Below are positions 22,884-31,217 of a DNA stretch of 64,000 bases, piece after piece. The notes beneath the pieces are model-generated. The model did not search any database and had not been told where the DNA came from. It saw only the letters and a list, made by a program, of their open reading frames with translations. Position numbers and translations under genes: made by a program. Source of the stretch: Silanimonas sp. (GTDB lineage Bacteria > Pseudomonadota > Gammaproteobacteria > Xanthomonadales > Xanthomonadaceae); contig BPKK01000001.1 in NCBI GenBank assembly GCA_026005095.1, forward strand, positions 1 through 64,000, given 5' to 3'. Each line of letters starts with the position of its first letter. Within the stretch, counting starts at the first letter, position 1.

Positions 22884-23657
22884 ATGAAAGCGTGGCCGCG
22901 CGGGGCTGAACGCCGCGTCACGGGCGGGGTGGTGGCGGTGGTGGTTCGCGGCCTGCTGCTGGGCCTCGTGCTCGCCCTGCTCGCGGCCTGCGACGGCAGC
23001 GCGGATGCCGGCGGCACGACCGCCGCCGCCACGGCGGCCGACGAGGCGGGCCCGGCCCCGCCGGCCGCCCCCGACACCCCGCCGAGGCGCGCCGTGCTAG
23101 TGATGGGCGATTCGCTCTCGGCGGCCTACAACCTGGCCGCCGAGCAAGGCTGGGTGGCCCTGCTGGAGGCCCGCCTCACCCGCGAGGGCCGGCCCTGGCG
23201 GATGGTGAACGCCTCGATCAGCGGCGAGACCTCGGCCGGCGGCGCCTCGCGGATCGAGGCCGCACTGGCCGAACACCGCCCGGGGCTGGTGCTGATCGAA
23301 CTCGGCGCCAACGACGGCCTGCGCGGCCTGCCGCTGGAGGCCACCCGCGCCAACCTCGAGGCCATGGTGCGCGCCGCGAAGGCCGCCGGCGCCGGGGTGC
23401 TGGTGATCGGCATGCGCCTGCCGCCGAACTACGGCCCCGAGTACACCGAGGCCTTCTTCGCCCTGTTCGGCGAGGTGGCGAGGGCCGAGGGCGTGGCCTA
23501 TCTGCCCTTCCTGCTCGAGCCCATCGCCTTCGAGGAATCGGCCTTCCAGCCCGACCGCCTGCACCCCACGGCCGAGGCCCAGCCGCGCATCGCCGAGCAT
23601 GTGTGGGCAGCGCTGGAGCCCCTGCTCGGCCCGGTACCGACGGCCAGTGCGCCATGA
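22884..23657 (+). CDS. tesA: SGNH-type arylesterase / thioesterase I, predicted lipoprotein
   Basis: Periplasmic GDSL esterase acting on acyl-CoA, aryl ester or lysophospholipid substrates. The chosen ATG at 22884 has an AGGA just upstream; a TTG at 22872 is an alternative. The first 36 residues form an export signal ending in a lipobox-like LLAAC (Cys36), so this version may be membrane-anchored, unlike soluble E. coli TesA; an Ala/Thr/Pro-rich linker of about 30 residues follows. Catalytic Ser is S77 in VMGDSLSAAY, with GAND (oxyanion Asn) and the C-terminal DRLHP Asp/His pair. The stop overlaps the next gene by four bases. Confidence 0.92.
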   Translation: MKAWPRGAERRVTGGVVAVVVRGLLLGLVLALLAACDGSADAGGTTAAATAADEAGPAPPAAPDTPPRRAVLVMGDSLSAAYNLAAEQGWVALLEARLTREGRPWRMVNASISGETSAGGASRIEAALAEHRPGLVLIELGANDGLRGLPLEATRANLEAMVRAAKAAGAGVLVIGMRLPPNYGPEYTEAFFALFGEVARAEGVAYLPFLLEPIAFEESAFQPDRLHPTAEAQPRIAEHVWAALEPLLGPVPTASAP

Positions 23658-24082
23658 ACCCGCGCCTCCGGCAACGTGTCGCCCTCGCCTGCCTCGGGCT
23701 CGCTGGCCTCGGCATGGCGCTTAGCGCCCTGCCCCATGGCCTGGCCGCCGGGCCGCACTTCCTCGGGCAGCTGCGCGCCCTGGGGGCGCCGCCCGCGCTG
23801 GCCGGGCCACTGGCCGCCGGCTGGTGGTTCGGCACGGCAATGCTGCTGATGAGCGCGGCGCTGGTGCTGGGCCAGGCCTGGCAGGGGCTGCGGGGCCGAC
23901 CGCCGCAGGCCCTGGTGCTGCTGCCGCTCGGCCTTGCCCATGCCGGTTTCGGCGTCGCCGCGCTGGCCCTGCGCGGCTCTTCCCACTACCTCGGCTTCCT
24001 GCTCACCGGCCTTCTGGTGCTGGCCCCGCTCGCGCTTCAGTCGAGGGCCGGCCAGTCGCCGGGGTCCAGCGCCTCGCGGTAG
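23654..24082 (+). CDS. Small integral membrane protein of unknown function
   Basis: 142-residue protein with about four hydrophobic segments: VALACLGLAGLGMALSA, GPLAAGWWFGTAMLLMSAALVL, ALVLLPLGLAHAGFGVAALA and YLGFLLTGLLVLAPLAL. I do not recognise a named family. ATG 23654 overlaps the tesA stop (ATGA), so it is probably co-translated with tesA. Its last 46 bp overlap the convergent DUF2189 gene, which shortens its Ser-rich tail's evolutionary freedom or means the true stop matters little. Confidence 0.7.
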   Translation: MNPRLRQRVALACLGLAGLGMALSALPHGLAAGPHFLGQLRALGAPPALAGPLAAGWWFGTAMLLMSAALVLGQAWQGLRGRPPQALVLLPLGLAHAGFGVAALALRGSSHYLGFLLTGLLVLAPLALQSRAGQSPGSSASR

Positions 24083-24792
24083 GCGTGCCAGGTGGCGTAG
24101 GCCAGCCAGGGCATCACCAGCCCGAGACCGAGGAAGGCGCTGGCGAGCCCCAGGGCCGTGAGCCCGACGATCAGCGCCGCCCACACGAAGGCAGCGGGCT
24201 TGTTGCGCAGCACCGCGTTCACGCTGGAGATGCCGGCGGTGACCATGTCCACGTCGCGATCGGCGATCATCGGCAGGGAGAAGGCGGCAACGGCGAAAGT
24301 CAGGGCGGCGAACACCGAACCAAAGGCCGAACCGATCAGCAGGAACTCGAGCAGCGAGCGCAGGCTGCCGTCCTCCACCGGCACGAAGGCCTCCACCATC
24401 ATGCCGGCCCGCACCCAGAGCATCAGGATCACCATCTGGATCAGGGCGAAGACCCCGGCCTGCCCCACCACCCGCTTCGCCAGCGCGAAGCTGTCGGAAA
24501 GCCGCGGCACCCGCCCGCACTCGAGACCCCGGCTCACGCAGTAGAGCCCCACCGCGATGAGCGGCGCGACGAACACGAAGCCCGAGAGCAGGGCCGCGAG
24601 CAGAGCGAAGCGCCCGAGCGCCCAGGCCAGCGCGCCGATGCCGAGGCTGGCCAGCACGATCACCGCGCCGAACAGGGCGCTCAGGGCCGGCGCGCGGCGC
24701 AGGTCGGCCCAGCCGAGGGCCAGCCAGCGGAACGGCGAGCGCCAGGACAGCGGCCGGCAGGGCACCACGAAGGGGCGTTCGCTGCGCTCCAT
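24037..24792 (-). CDS. DUF2189-family membrane protein
   Basis: 251-residue inner-membrane protein resembling the DUF2189 family, function unknown. It has a soluble N-terminus with FRWLALGWADLRRAPALSALFG, about six membrane segments, and the family-like motif PLIAVGLYCVSRGLECGRVPR after the second. ATG at 24792 is preceded by the spermidine-synthase-like gene, which stops 3 bp upstream, so the two probably form an operon. It converges on and overlaps the preceding plus-strand gene by 46 bp. Confidence 0.8.
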   Translation of the reverse strand: MERSERPFVVPCRPLSWRSPFRWLALGWADLRRAPALSALFGAVIVLASLGIGALAWALGRFALLAALLSGFVFVAPLIAVGLYCVSRGLECGRVPRLSDSFALAKRVVGQAGVFALIQMVILMLWVRAGMMVEAFVPVEDGSLRSLLEFLLIGSAFGSVFAALTFAVAAFSLPMIADRDVDMVTAGISSVNAVLRNKPAAFVWAALIVGLTALGLASAFLGLGLVMPWLAYATWHAYREALDPGDWPALD

Positions 24793-24795
24793 GGC

Positions 24796-25602
24796 CTAAC
24801 CCTCGCCACGCGGCCAGACCGCATCGAGCCTCGCGAACTCGCGTCGCAGGGCCCACCGCCCACGCCAACGCAGCGCCGGGGGGCGCGATGGCCGCGGCGG
24901 CAGGCCCAGGAAGCCGAAGGCCACCCGGTTGCTCTGCCGCGGTTCTTCCAGCACCACCACCTGGCCTTCGCCAAAGGCGGCCTGCAGATGCGCCACGTGG
25001 CGGGCATGCTCGGTGTCGTAGAGGTTCACCGCCACCGCGCCGCCCTCGCGCAGGGAAGCGCGGCAGGCGCGGTAGAAGCCCGGGGTGGACAGGGCCGGCG
25101 GGATGCCCTGCGGGTCGTAGCCGTCCACCAGCAGCAGGTCGTAGGCCGCCGGGCGCCGCGGCAGTTCGAGCGCGGCATCCCCCAGCACCACCCGCAGCCG
25201 GGCATCATCGGGGGGAATGCGGAAGGTCTCGCGCAGGGCCAGCACGGCGGGATCGATCTCGAACACCTCGAGCCGCGCGGCGGGCAGGTGGCGGTGCAGA
25301 AACTTCACCTGCGAGCCGCCCCCCAGGCCGACGATGCCGATCTGGCGCGGGTCCGGCACGTGGCAGAGCGCCGCCAGCATGGTGCGGGTGTAGTCCACCA
25401 CCAGCCGGTCCGGCGACCAGCGCGACATGCGGCTCTGCGCCGTGCCCTCGGCGAAGCGCAGGTCGATGACGTTCCAGCCGCGCAGCACCACCGGCTCGCC
25501 CTTGGCGGGCTGCCAGGCCTGCCCCTTACCCCGACGCCACACTCTGCCGCCCCTCCGCACTTCGATGAGGCGCCACGGTACGCCGCGCGCCGCGCGGCCC
25601 AC
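24796..25602 (-). CDS. Spermidine synthase-like methyltransferase-fold protein
   Basis: 268-residue cytosolic protein with the spermine/spermidine synthase fold. Visible: the glycine loop GIVGLGGGSQVKFLH, an acidic residue after strand two (VFEIDP) and the DGYDPQGIPP segment at the aminopropyl-transfer site position. The N-terminal beta domain is short and basic. Whether it makes polyamines is unsure: many bacterial homologues of this length are uncharacterised, and no speD or speA is nearby. The GTG start at 25602 is the longest choice. It is divergent from the lipocalin gene (72 bp gap) and sits upstream of DUF2189. Confidence 0.75.
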   Translation of the reverse strand: MGRAARGVPWRLIEVRRGGRVWRRGKGQAWQPAKGEPVVLRGWNVIDLRFAEGTAQSRMSRWSPDRLVVDYTRTMLAALCHVPDPRQIGIVGLGGGSQVKFLHRHLPAARLEVFEIDPAVLALRETFRIPPDDARLRVVLGDAALELPRRPAAYDLLLVDGYDPQGIPPALSTPGFYRACRASLREGGAVAVNLYDTEHARHVAHLQAAFGEGQVVVLEEPRQSNRVAFGFLGLPPRPSRPPALRWRGRWALRREFARLDAVWPRGEG

Positions 25603-25674
25603 AAGCCGGCCTTCATGCGTTCCACGCGGGCGCCGTGGCAGCGTGCCGCGTGTCGTTCCCGTGCGCCTGCTGCC

Positions 25675-26292
25675 ATGCCCTCGATCCGCTCCGCCGCCCT
25701 GCTCGCCCTGCTGCTCGCCGCCGGCGCCCCGCGGCTCCAGGCCAGCCCCACGCTGCCGCCGCCCCTGCCGCCGGGCGCACCGAATCAGCCGGTGGCCAGC
25801 CTCGACCTCGAACGCTACGCCGGCCGCTGGTACGAGGTGGCGCGGCTGCCGCAGTTCTTCCAGCGACGCTGCACCGGCGAGACCACCGCCACCTACACCC
25901 GCCTGCCCGATGGCCGCATCGAGGTGCTCAACCGCTGTGCTACTGAACGCGCACCGCTGGAAGCGCGCGGCATCGCCCGGCCGGCCGGTAAAGGCGGCGC
26001 ACTGGAGGTGAGCTTCCTGCCGGGCTGGCTCTCGTGGCTGCCCGCCTGGGGGGCGTACTGGGTGATCGACCTCGACCCGGAGTACCAGTGGGCGGTGGTG
26101 GGCGGGCCGAAGCGCAAGGCGCTATGGATCCTCTCGCGCCGTCCCGACATCGACCCTGCGCTGCTGGAGCGGCTGCGCCAGCGCAGCGAGGCGCGCGGCT
26201 ATGCCCTGGGCGATCTCATCGTGGCGCCGCGCCCGGGCGCTGGCGGTAGCGCCACATCTGCCAGAGGTTCAGCACCTGCACCGAGAGGGTGA
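25675..26292 (+). CDS. Blc-type lipocalin
   Basis: Envelope lipocalin of the Blc/apolipoprotein D group, proposed to carry lysophospholipids or fatty acids. ATG at 25675 starts a Sec signal (SIRSAALLALLLAAGAP) without the lipobox Cys seen in E. coli Blc, so it may be a soluble periplasmic form. The lipocalin GxW motif is at residues 50-57 (GRWYEVAR), followed by RCTGETTATYT and the second conserved block (YWVIDLDPEYQWAVVGGP). The last ~20 residues after DLIVAPR are Gly/Ala/Ser-rich and lie antisense to the SemiSWEET gene, a 77 bp tail-to-tail overlap. Confidence 0.88.
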   Translation: MPSIRSAALLALLLAAGAPRLQASPTLPPPLPPGAPNQPVASLDLERYAGRWYEVARLPQFFQRRCTGETTATYTRLPDGRIEVLNRCATERAPLEARGIARPAGKGGALEVSFLPGWLSWLPAWGAYWVIDLDPEYQWAVVGGPKRKALWILSRRPDIDPALLERLRQRSEARGYALGDLIVAPRPGAGGSATSARGSAPAPRG

Positions 26293-26494
26293 AGACGTTG
26301 GCGAAGATGATCGGCAGGCTGTCGATGGCGATGCCGTAGGCCAGCCACAGCAGCACGCCGAGAGTGAAGGTGCCGAAGGTAGCGACGCTAAGATCGCCCA
26401 CCTGCTGCCGCCGGAAGTTGCGTATCACCTGCGGCACGAAGGCCACGCTGGTGAGGAAGGCGGCCACGAGGCCGAGCAGGGTGATGGCATCCAT
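26216..26494 (-). CDS. SemiSWEET-type sugar transporter
   Basis: 92-residue membrane protein of the MtN3/PQ-loop family with three helices; bacterial SemiSWEETs dimerise to form a sugar uniporter. The sequence shows the PQ motif (AFVPQVIRNFRRQQVGDLS), then FGTFTLGVLLWLAYGIAIDSLP and a third helix (IIFANVFTLSVQVLNLW). ATG at 26494. The last ~25 codons overlap the lipocalin 3' end on the other strand. Substrate cannot be told from sequence. Confidence 0.88.
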   Translation of the reverse strand: MDAITLLGLVAAFLTSVAFVPQVIRNFRRQQVGDLSVATFGTFTLGVLLWLAYGIAIDSLPIIFANVFTLSVQVLNLWQMWRYRQRPGAAPR

Positions 26495-26580
26495 CCTCGA
26501 AGCCTAAACGGCATGGCCGCGGCGCGGCACCCCACCGCCGGCGGGTAAGATGCGGGCCCGATCCACCGTGCACCCGCCCC

Positions 26581-26817
26581 ATGTCCGACACCCCGCCCGA
26601 CCGCCTCAGCAACGACCCGCGCAGCCCTTTCCACCAGCCGGCCCTGCTGGAGCGCGGCATCGGCATCCGCTTCAACGGCAACGAGCGCAGCGATGTCGAG
26701 GAGTACTGCATCAGCGAGGGCTGGATTCTGGTGCCGGCCGGCAAGGCCCTGGACCGCCGCGGACGGCCGATGACCATCAAGCTCAAGGGCACGGTCGAAG
26801 CCCGCTTCCTGACCTGA
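26581..26817 (+). CDS. DUF3297-family small protein
   Basis: 78-residue soluble protein of the DUF3297 group, function unknown. The recognisable core is FHQPALLERGIGIRFNGNER followed by VEEYCISEGWILVPAGK and TIKLKGTVEA. It starts at ATG 26581 and stops 4 bp before the GTG start of the methyltransferase gene, so the pair looks like a two-gene operon. Confidence 0.85.
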   Translation: MSDTPPDRLSNDPRSPFHQPALLERGIGIRFNGNERSDVEEYCISEGWILVPAGKALDRRGRPMTIKLKGTVEARFLT

Positions 26818-26821
26818 GGCC

Positions 26822-27682
26822 GTGGCCCGCCTGCCCGGCCCCCTGCTGACGCGTGATAGCGCAACGGCCCTGCGCGCTGCCCAGGCGCGCGGAGAGACGA
26901 GCTGGCAGGGCTCGCTCGACCTCGGCCGCAGCGAGGAGACCGTCGTGCTCCGCCCCGAGGGCTTCCTCTGGCGCGGCGAACCCCGCCCCTGGCCGGAGGG
27001 CCCGCTGAAGGAACGCACGCTCTACCACTTCGATGGTACGGGCTGGGCGCCGGTGCAGCGCTTCTCGGGCCGCCTCATCAAGCTGGTGCCGAGCGAGTGG
27101 GGACCGCCCAGCTTCGAGATCGACGGCATCAAGATGCTGCCCACCGCCCGGATCTCGCCCTGGGACGATGCCGCGGCCAAAGTCGCGCTCGTCGAGCCGC
27201 GCGGCCGGCGCCTGCTCGACTGCTGCGGCGGTCTTGGCTACTACGCCGCGCACGCGCTCGCCGCCGGCGCCGCCGAGGTGTGGAGCTTCGAGAAGAATCC
27301 CGACGTGCTCTGGCTGCGGCGCCTGAATCCCTGGTCGCCGGACCCGGACGAGCCTGGTGCCGTCGGCCGCCTCGTCCTCACCCAGGGCGACATCGCTGCG
27401 CTGATCACCACCCTGCCCGACGGCCACTTCGATGCTGCCCTGCACGACCCGCCACGCTTCGGCATCGCCGGCGAGCTCTATTCCCTCGCCTTCTACCGCC
27501 AGCTCGCCCGCGTGCTGAAGCCCGGCGCCCCGCTGTTCCACTACACCGGCAGCCCGAATGCCAAGACCAGCGGCCGCGACGTGCCCGGCGAAGTGCTGCG
27601 CCGGCTGGAGCAGGCCGGCTTCCGCGCCGAACGCCGGCTGGACGGAGTGTTCGCGCGTCGCCTCGCCCCCCGCCGCCGCTGA
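26822..27682 (+). CDS. SAM-dependent methyltransferase-like protein
   Basis: 286-residue Rossmann-fold class I methyltransferase-like protein. After an N-terminal domain of ~125 residues come motif I (LLDCCGGLGYYAAHAL), an acidic motif II (WSFEKNP), motif IV-like ALHDPPRFG and a post-motif KPGAPLFHYTG. The DPPR tetrad and the organisation resemble uncharacterised methyltransferases related to spermine synthases; the target is unknown. It starts with GTG at 26822, only 4 bp after DUF3297. The 81 bp downstream lead to the patatin gene. Confidence 0.75.
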   Translation: MARLPGPLLTRDSATALRAAQARGETSWQGSLDLGRSEETVVLRPEGFLWRGEPRPWPEGPLKERTLYHFDGTGWAPVQRFSGRLIKLVPSEWGPPSFEIDGIKMLPTARISPWDDAAAKVALVEPRGRRLLDCCGGLGYYAAHALAAGAAEVWSFEKNPDVLWLRRLNPWSPDPDEPGAVGRLVLTQGDIAALITTLPDGHFDAALHDPPRFGIAGELYSLAFYRQLARVLKPGAPLFHYTGSPNAKTSGRDVPGEVLRRLEQAGFRAERRLDGVFARRLAPRRR

Positions 27683-27763
27683 CGCCCCACGCCGCAGCGT
27701 TTTCCTACACCGCCGCGGCGGATTCCGGCCTAGCGTCGGGGGACATCCCCCCGGAGCCCGGCC

Positions 27764-28708
27764 ATGCCCTTCCGCATCCTTTCCCTCGACGGCGGCGGCC
27801 TGCGCGGCTTGATCACCGTGCGCCTGCTGCAGCGCGTGGCCCAGCGCCAGGGCCTTGCTAGCTTCATCGACCGCGCCGATCTGATCGTCGGCACCTCCAC
27901 CGGCGGCCTGCTGGCCCTGGGCCTGGCCAGCGGCAGAGGCCTCGAGGAGATGGCCGGCCTCTACCTGCAGCACGGCAAGGACATCTTCAAGGACACCTGG
28001 TGGGACAATGTGCGCGACCTCGGGAAGGTGCGCGGCGCCGACTACGACTCGAAGGGCCTTGCCGCCGTGCTGCGGCGGCTGTTCGGCGACAGCACCCTGG
28101 GCGATCTCGGGCGCCACGTGGCCATCACCGCCTTCGACCTCGACAACGAGGCTGCGGAGGAGGCCGAGCGCACCTGGAAGCCGAAGATCTTCCACAACCT
28201 GCCGGGCAGCGACACCAAGGACCGCGGCGAGCGGGTGGTGGACGTGGGTCTCGCCACCGCCGCCGCGCCCACCTACTTCCCCTCGCACAAGGGCTATGTG
28301 GACGGTGGCGTGTTCGCCAACAACCCGGCCATGGTGGGACTGGCCCAGGCCCTGGACCGCCGCAACGACGCCCGCCTGCGCCCGGCGCTGGACGACATCC
28401 GCCTGCTCAGCGTCGGCACCGGCAAGGTGGGCCTCTACGTGAAGGGGGTGAAGCACGACTGGGGCTATGCCCAGTGGGCGCCGAAGCTGAGTGCCCTGCT
28501 GATGGACGGGGTCATGGGCATCGCCGACTTCCAGTGCGCGCAGCTGCTGGGCGAGCACTACTGCCGACTGCAGGTGCCGATCCTGCCCGACGAGCCGCAC
28601 CAGATGGACCGCGTGCCGGCCCTGCCGGTGTTCGACCAGATCGGCCGCCAGCGCGGCGTGGCCGAGGTCAACCGGGTGGCCGACTGGGTGCAGCGCTTCT
28701 GGATGTGA
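27764..28708 (+). CDS. Patatin-like phospholipase
   Basis: 314-residue soluble acyl hydrolase with a Ser-Asp dyad. The anion hole is DGGGLRG (residues 9-15), the nucleophile is S45 in GTSTG and the catalytic Asp is D180 in DGGVFANNP. A good Shine-Dalgarno-like GGAG precedes ATG 27764 (ccggagcccggccATG). The architecture is patatin only, as in CapV/CBASS effectors and in housekeeping lipases. No cyclase-type CD-NTase lies near, so a defence role is not supported. Its 3' end overlaps the convergent M14 peptidase gene by 41 bp. Confidence 0.88.
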   Translation: MPFRILSLDGGGLRGLITVRLLQRVAQRQGLASFIDRADLIVGTSTGGLLALGLASGRGLEEMAGLYLQHGKDIFKDTWWDNVRDLGKVRGADYDSKGLAAVLRRLFGDSTLGDLGRHVAITAFDLDNEAAEEAERTWKPKIFHNLPGSDTKDRGERVVDVGLATAAAPTYFPSHKGYVDGGVFANNPAMVGLAQALDRRNDARLRPALDDIRLLSVGTGKVGLYVKGVKHDWGYAQWAPKLSALLMDGVMGIADFQCAQLLGEHYCRLQVPILPDEPHQMDRVPALPVFDQIGRQRGVAEVNRVADWVQRFWM

Positions 28709-29615
28709 AGCCCAGCGCGTACTCCGCCGCGGCCACCACCGCCGCCACCTGCGCCTCGATGCAGGCCGCAGGCGTGGTGCGCGGGCTGTCGGGATAGACC
28801 TCGGTGGTGGTGACGAAGGGGGCCTCGGTGAGGCCGGCGCAAAGGCCGAGCGGCCGGCAGTCGTAGAGGATCACTCCCGGCGCCACCACCGGCTCGCCGA
28901 TGATCCGCCCCGCGGCGTCCGGCGGAGCGATGTGGGTCACCCGCGCCACCGCCTCGATGATGTGCGACTGGAAGGCCAGCGCCGGCCGGGCCGCATCGCC
29001 CACGAGGTAGAAGCCATCGGGCACGAAGCCGGGCTGGAAGGGCTTGCCGTCGCGCGCCGCCAGGGCCGGGCGGAACTCGCCCTCGTCGCTGTCGGTGGTT
29101 TCATGCAGGTCGATGTGCAGGCGGAGACGGTTCTGCCAGGGCGCCACCAGCCGCATCAATGCCGCCGACTCCGCGGCCGGGCTGGGCTCGCGGAAACTGC
29201 GGTTCGGGTCCACGGCCTCGGCGTTCCAGCGCTGGATGCGCTCGTAGGCCCAGGGGCTGACGCAGGGCACCACCAGCCAGTCGGCCTCGCCGAAGAAGCG
29301 CGCCGCCTCGCGCTCGGCGAAGGCCAGCGCCCCGTGCACGCCGCTGGTTTCGTAGCCATGCACCCCGCCCGTCACCAAAAGCAGCGGGCGCTCCTGCCGC
29401 CAGCCGGGGCTGGCCAGCGCGAGCAGCGGGTAGGCCTCGCCGCCATAGGCCACCCGGCCGTACTCGATGACATCGAAGCGGCCGCGCAGGGCCTCGATGC
29501 GCGCCACCACGTCCTCGGCATGGCTGCGTTGCTTCACCTGCCGCGAAAGCCAGGCCGCGCGCTCGGCCGGCCCCCAGGGCTGGCCCGGGGTGCCGATGGG
29601 GTATGGCCTACTCAC
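28668..29615 (-). CDS. M14-family metallopeptidase-like protein
   Basis: 315-residue zinc-dependent carboxypeptidase-fold protein. The zinc-binding HxxE is at H86-E89 (GGVHGYET), the third ligand His lies in LHIDLHETTD (H167 or H171), and a candidate catalytic Glu follows in TTTEVYPD. There is no signal peptide, so it probably acts in the cytosol; the substrate may be a short peptide, amide or acylated amino acid. The GTG start at 29615 overlaps the stop of the small membrane protein gene (GTGA), implying coupling. Confidence 0.85.
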   Translation of the reverse strand: MSRPYPIGTPGQPWGPAERAAWLSRQVKQRSHAEDVVARIEALRGRFDVIEYGRVAYGGEAYPLLALASPGWRQERPLLLVTGGVHGYETSGVHGALAFAEREAARFFGEADWLVVPCVSPWAYERIQRWNAEAVDPNRSFREPSPAAESAALMRLVAPWQNRLRLHIDLHETTDSDEGEFRPALAARDGKPFQPGFVPDGFYLVGDAARPALAFQSHIIEAVARVTHIAPPDAAGRIIGEPVVAPGVILYDCRPLGLCAGLTEAPFVTTTEVYPDSPRTTPAACIEAQVAAVVAAAEYALGFTSRSAAPSRPPG

Positions 29616-29929
29616 GAAAAGACTCCCACGGCCAGTTCGGCCCAGACGAGCAGGAACAGCACCCCCGTGCCACACAGCACCCCGAGCACGAAGGCGCGGC
29701 GCCGGCTCGCCCGCACCGCCACTTCGACGACCGCCCCGGCCAGCGCGAGCAGGGCGCCGAAGACGAGGAAATCGGCGCCCGACCACTGCACTTCGTCAGT
29801 GAACTGCATCGCGACCAGGGGGGCGAGCAGGAGCAGCCCGGCCAGGCCCCAGAGCAGGCGGCGCCAGCGGGCGATCGTGGCAATGCCGAGGGCATCGGAG
29901 GCAGTTTCAGCAGAGGTTTCGGCAGACAT
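29612..29929 (-). CDS. Small membrane protein of unknown function
   Basis: 105-residue protein with three hydrophobic segments (LLWGLAGLLLLAPLVAM, ADFLVFGALLALAGAVVEV and FVLGVLCGTGVLFLLVWAELAV) and a short polar N-terminus. No family recognised. ATG 29929 (MSAETSAETASDALG) is chosen over longer upstream starts because the upstream part is Arg/Gly-rich shadow sequence. It is translationally coupled to the M14 peptidase by a four-base overlap. Confidence 0.65.
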   Translation of the reverse strand: MSAETSAETASDALGIATIARWRRLLWGLAGLLLLAPLVAMQFTDEVQWSGADFLVFGALLALAGAVVEVAVRASRRRAFVLGVLCGTGVLFLLVWAELAVGVFS

Positions 29930-30066
29930 ATCACCCAGCCTTGCGACGAGGACGCCGGCAGTGTCGCCGGCACTGCGGCCCTCGAAGTGCTCGATCCCTG
30001 GCACCGTACCGGCACCTCCGGGCAAATGGCGGGCGGGATGCCCCGGCGCCCGGCGTCCACGACCCT

Positions 30067-30656
30067 TCAAGGCGCCAGCGGCATGGCGAGGGCCGCCTCC
30101 ACCAGGGACACCAGCGCATCACGATCGATGCCGTCGCTCATCAACTGCACCTGGCGATCCTCACCCGCAGCAGCGATGATCAGCGCCTTCCCACCCGCCG
30201 GCCGCAGGCGTGCTGCCAGTCCAAGCCCGGCGACCGTTTCGTCCTCGGGCGAACCCACCGACCAGAGCTGCTCGATGTACTCCGGAGTGTGCCAAGACCG
30301 GCACGGTGGAGGTTATAAGCCGTGCCCACCTCGACGCGGGCCCAGACCTCGTTCCTGCCATCGAAGGTGCAACCTCCGTAACCGGGCTCGGTAGGCATTG
30401 CTGCCTTGGCCATCGTCACGCGGAGGTCTTTCATGTTGACGATCTCGCCGAGGACACGCTTGAGCGCCTCCTGCGGGAAACGCTGACACACATCGATGGT
30501 GCCGGCATCGGCAGGCCCCGGCAGGATCGGGTCCGCTCCGGTGGACGCGACCGATGGCGCAGTCTCCGGCGTGGCCTCGGAGGGCGACGTCCCGCCGCAG
30601 CCGGGCAGGCCAAGGGCCACCCCCATCAGGAACAGGCGGGTTGCAATCCGATTCAT
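30067..30656 (-). CDS. Hypothetical lipoprotein, frame broken near 30,295
   Basis: Secreted lipoprotein of unknown function. ATG 30656 begins a signal (RLFLMGVALGLPGC) with a lipobox LPGC, then a Ser/Thr/Pro-rich linker and a small globular domain (VCQRFPQEALKRVLGE, GYGGCTFDGRNEVWARVEVG). In the first frame it runs on as Ser/Arg-rich nonsense. One missing base at 30,295-30,296 puts it into the frame that reads WHTPEYIEQLWSVGSPEDET ... LVSLVEAALAMPLAP, stopping at 30067; corrected length is about 196 residues. The two cysteines of the domain may pair. It lies 3 bp after DUF3228. Confidence 0.65.
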
Positions 30657-30659
30657 GAC

Positions 30660-31217
30660 TCACCCCCTCCAGTTGGCATGACGCTCCCAGAACGTCACGC
30701 TACGAATATACGCCTCACGATCGATCGGCACTCCGCTTCCGCCCTCCTCCACCCCGAGGGCATTGCGCATCATGGTGATCGGCGCCATCGGGATCTCCTC
30801 CGGCTCGGCGGTGTACATGCAGCCCACCACGCCCCAGTCGCCGTCGATCGGCGAGCCCTCCTTCGCCAATTGCTCGGCGCTGTAGAGGATGACGATGAGG
30901 TAATTGGCCACCGGTGGCTCCACCCCCTCGAACCAGCGCACCAGCACCGGTAGTTCGGCCTTGGTGCGCGCCTCGTAGCCCGAACGCAGCAGATGCCGGT
31001 TCTCCTCGGTGATCGGCACCACCAGGCAACGGGTACTCGTCCAGTTACGGTGAACATGCAACTTGCAGAACGGGGCATAGCCGTCGAGCACCTTGAGCGG
31101 CGGCACCCGGTTCAAATACTCGACGAATTCCTCGGGCGTGATGTCCTGGATGGTGTTGCGGCGCGGCTCACGCGGGAACAGGCGGGGGCGGGCGAACTCA
31201 GTGAGGACGATGGACAT
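30660..31217 (-). CDS. DUF3228-family protein
   Basis: 185-residue soluble protein of the DUF3228 family, function unknown. Characteristic stretches are FARPRLFPREPRRNTIQDIT, VPITEENRHLLRSGYEAR and WGVVGCMYTAEPEEIPMAPITMMRNALG. The ATG at 31217 is preferred over an upstream start at 31277 because conserved sequence begins at MSIVLTEF. It lies 104 bp downstream of the c-di-GMP gene pair on the same strand and directly before the lipoprotein gene. Confidence 0.8.
   Translation of the reverse strand: MSIVLTEFARPRLFPREPRRNTIQDITPEEFVEYLNRVPPLKVLDGYAPFCKLHVHRNWTSTRCLVVPITEENRHLLRSGYEARTKAELPVLVRWFEGVEPPVANYLIVILYSAEQLAKEGSPIDGDWGVVGCMYTAEPEEIPMAPITMMRNALGVEEGGSGVPIDREAYIRSVTFWERHANWRG

Noticed and set aside
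27764-28708. Patatin as a CBASS-type (CapV) defence effector
   Set aside because: No CD-NTase, Cap2/Cap3-like ancillary gene or other defence gene is near, and the FHA-cyclase 26 kb away is a class III enzyme of another family.
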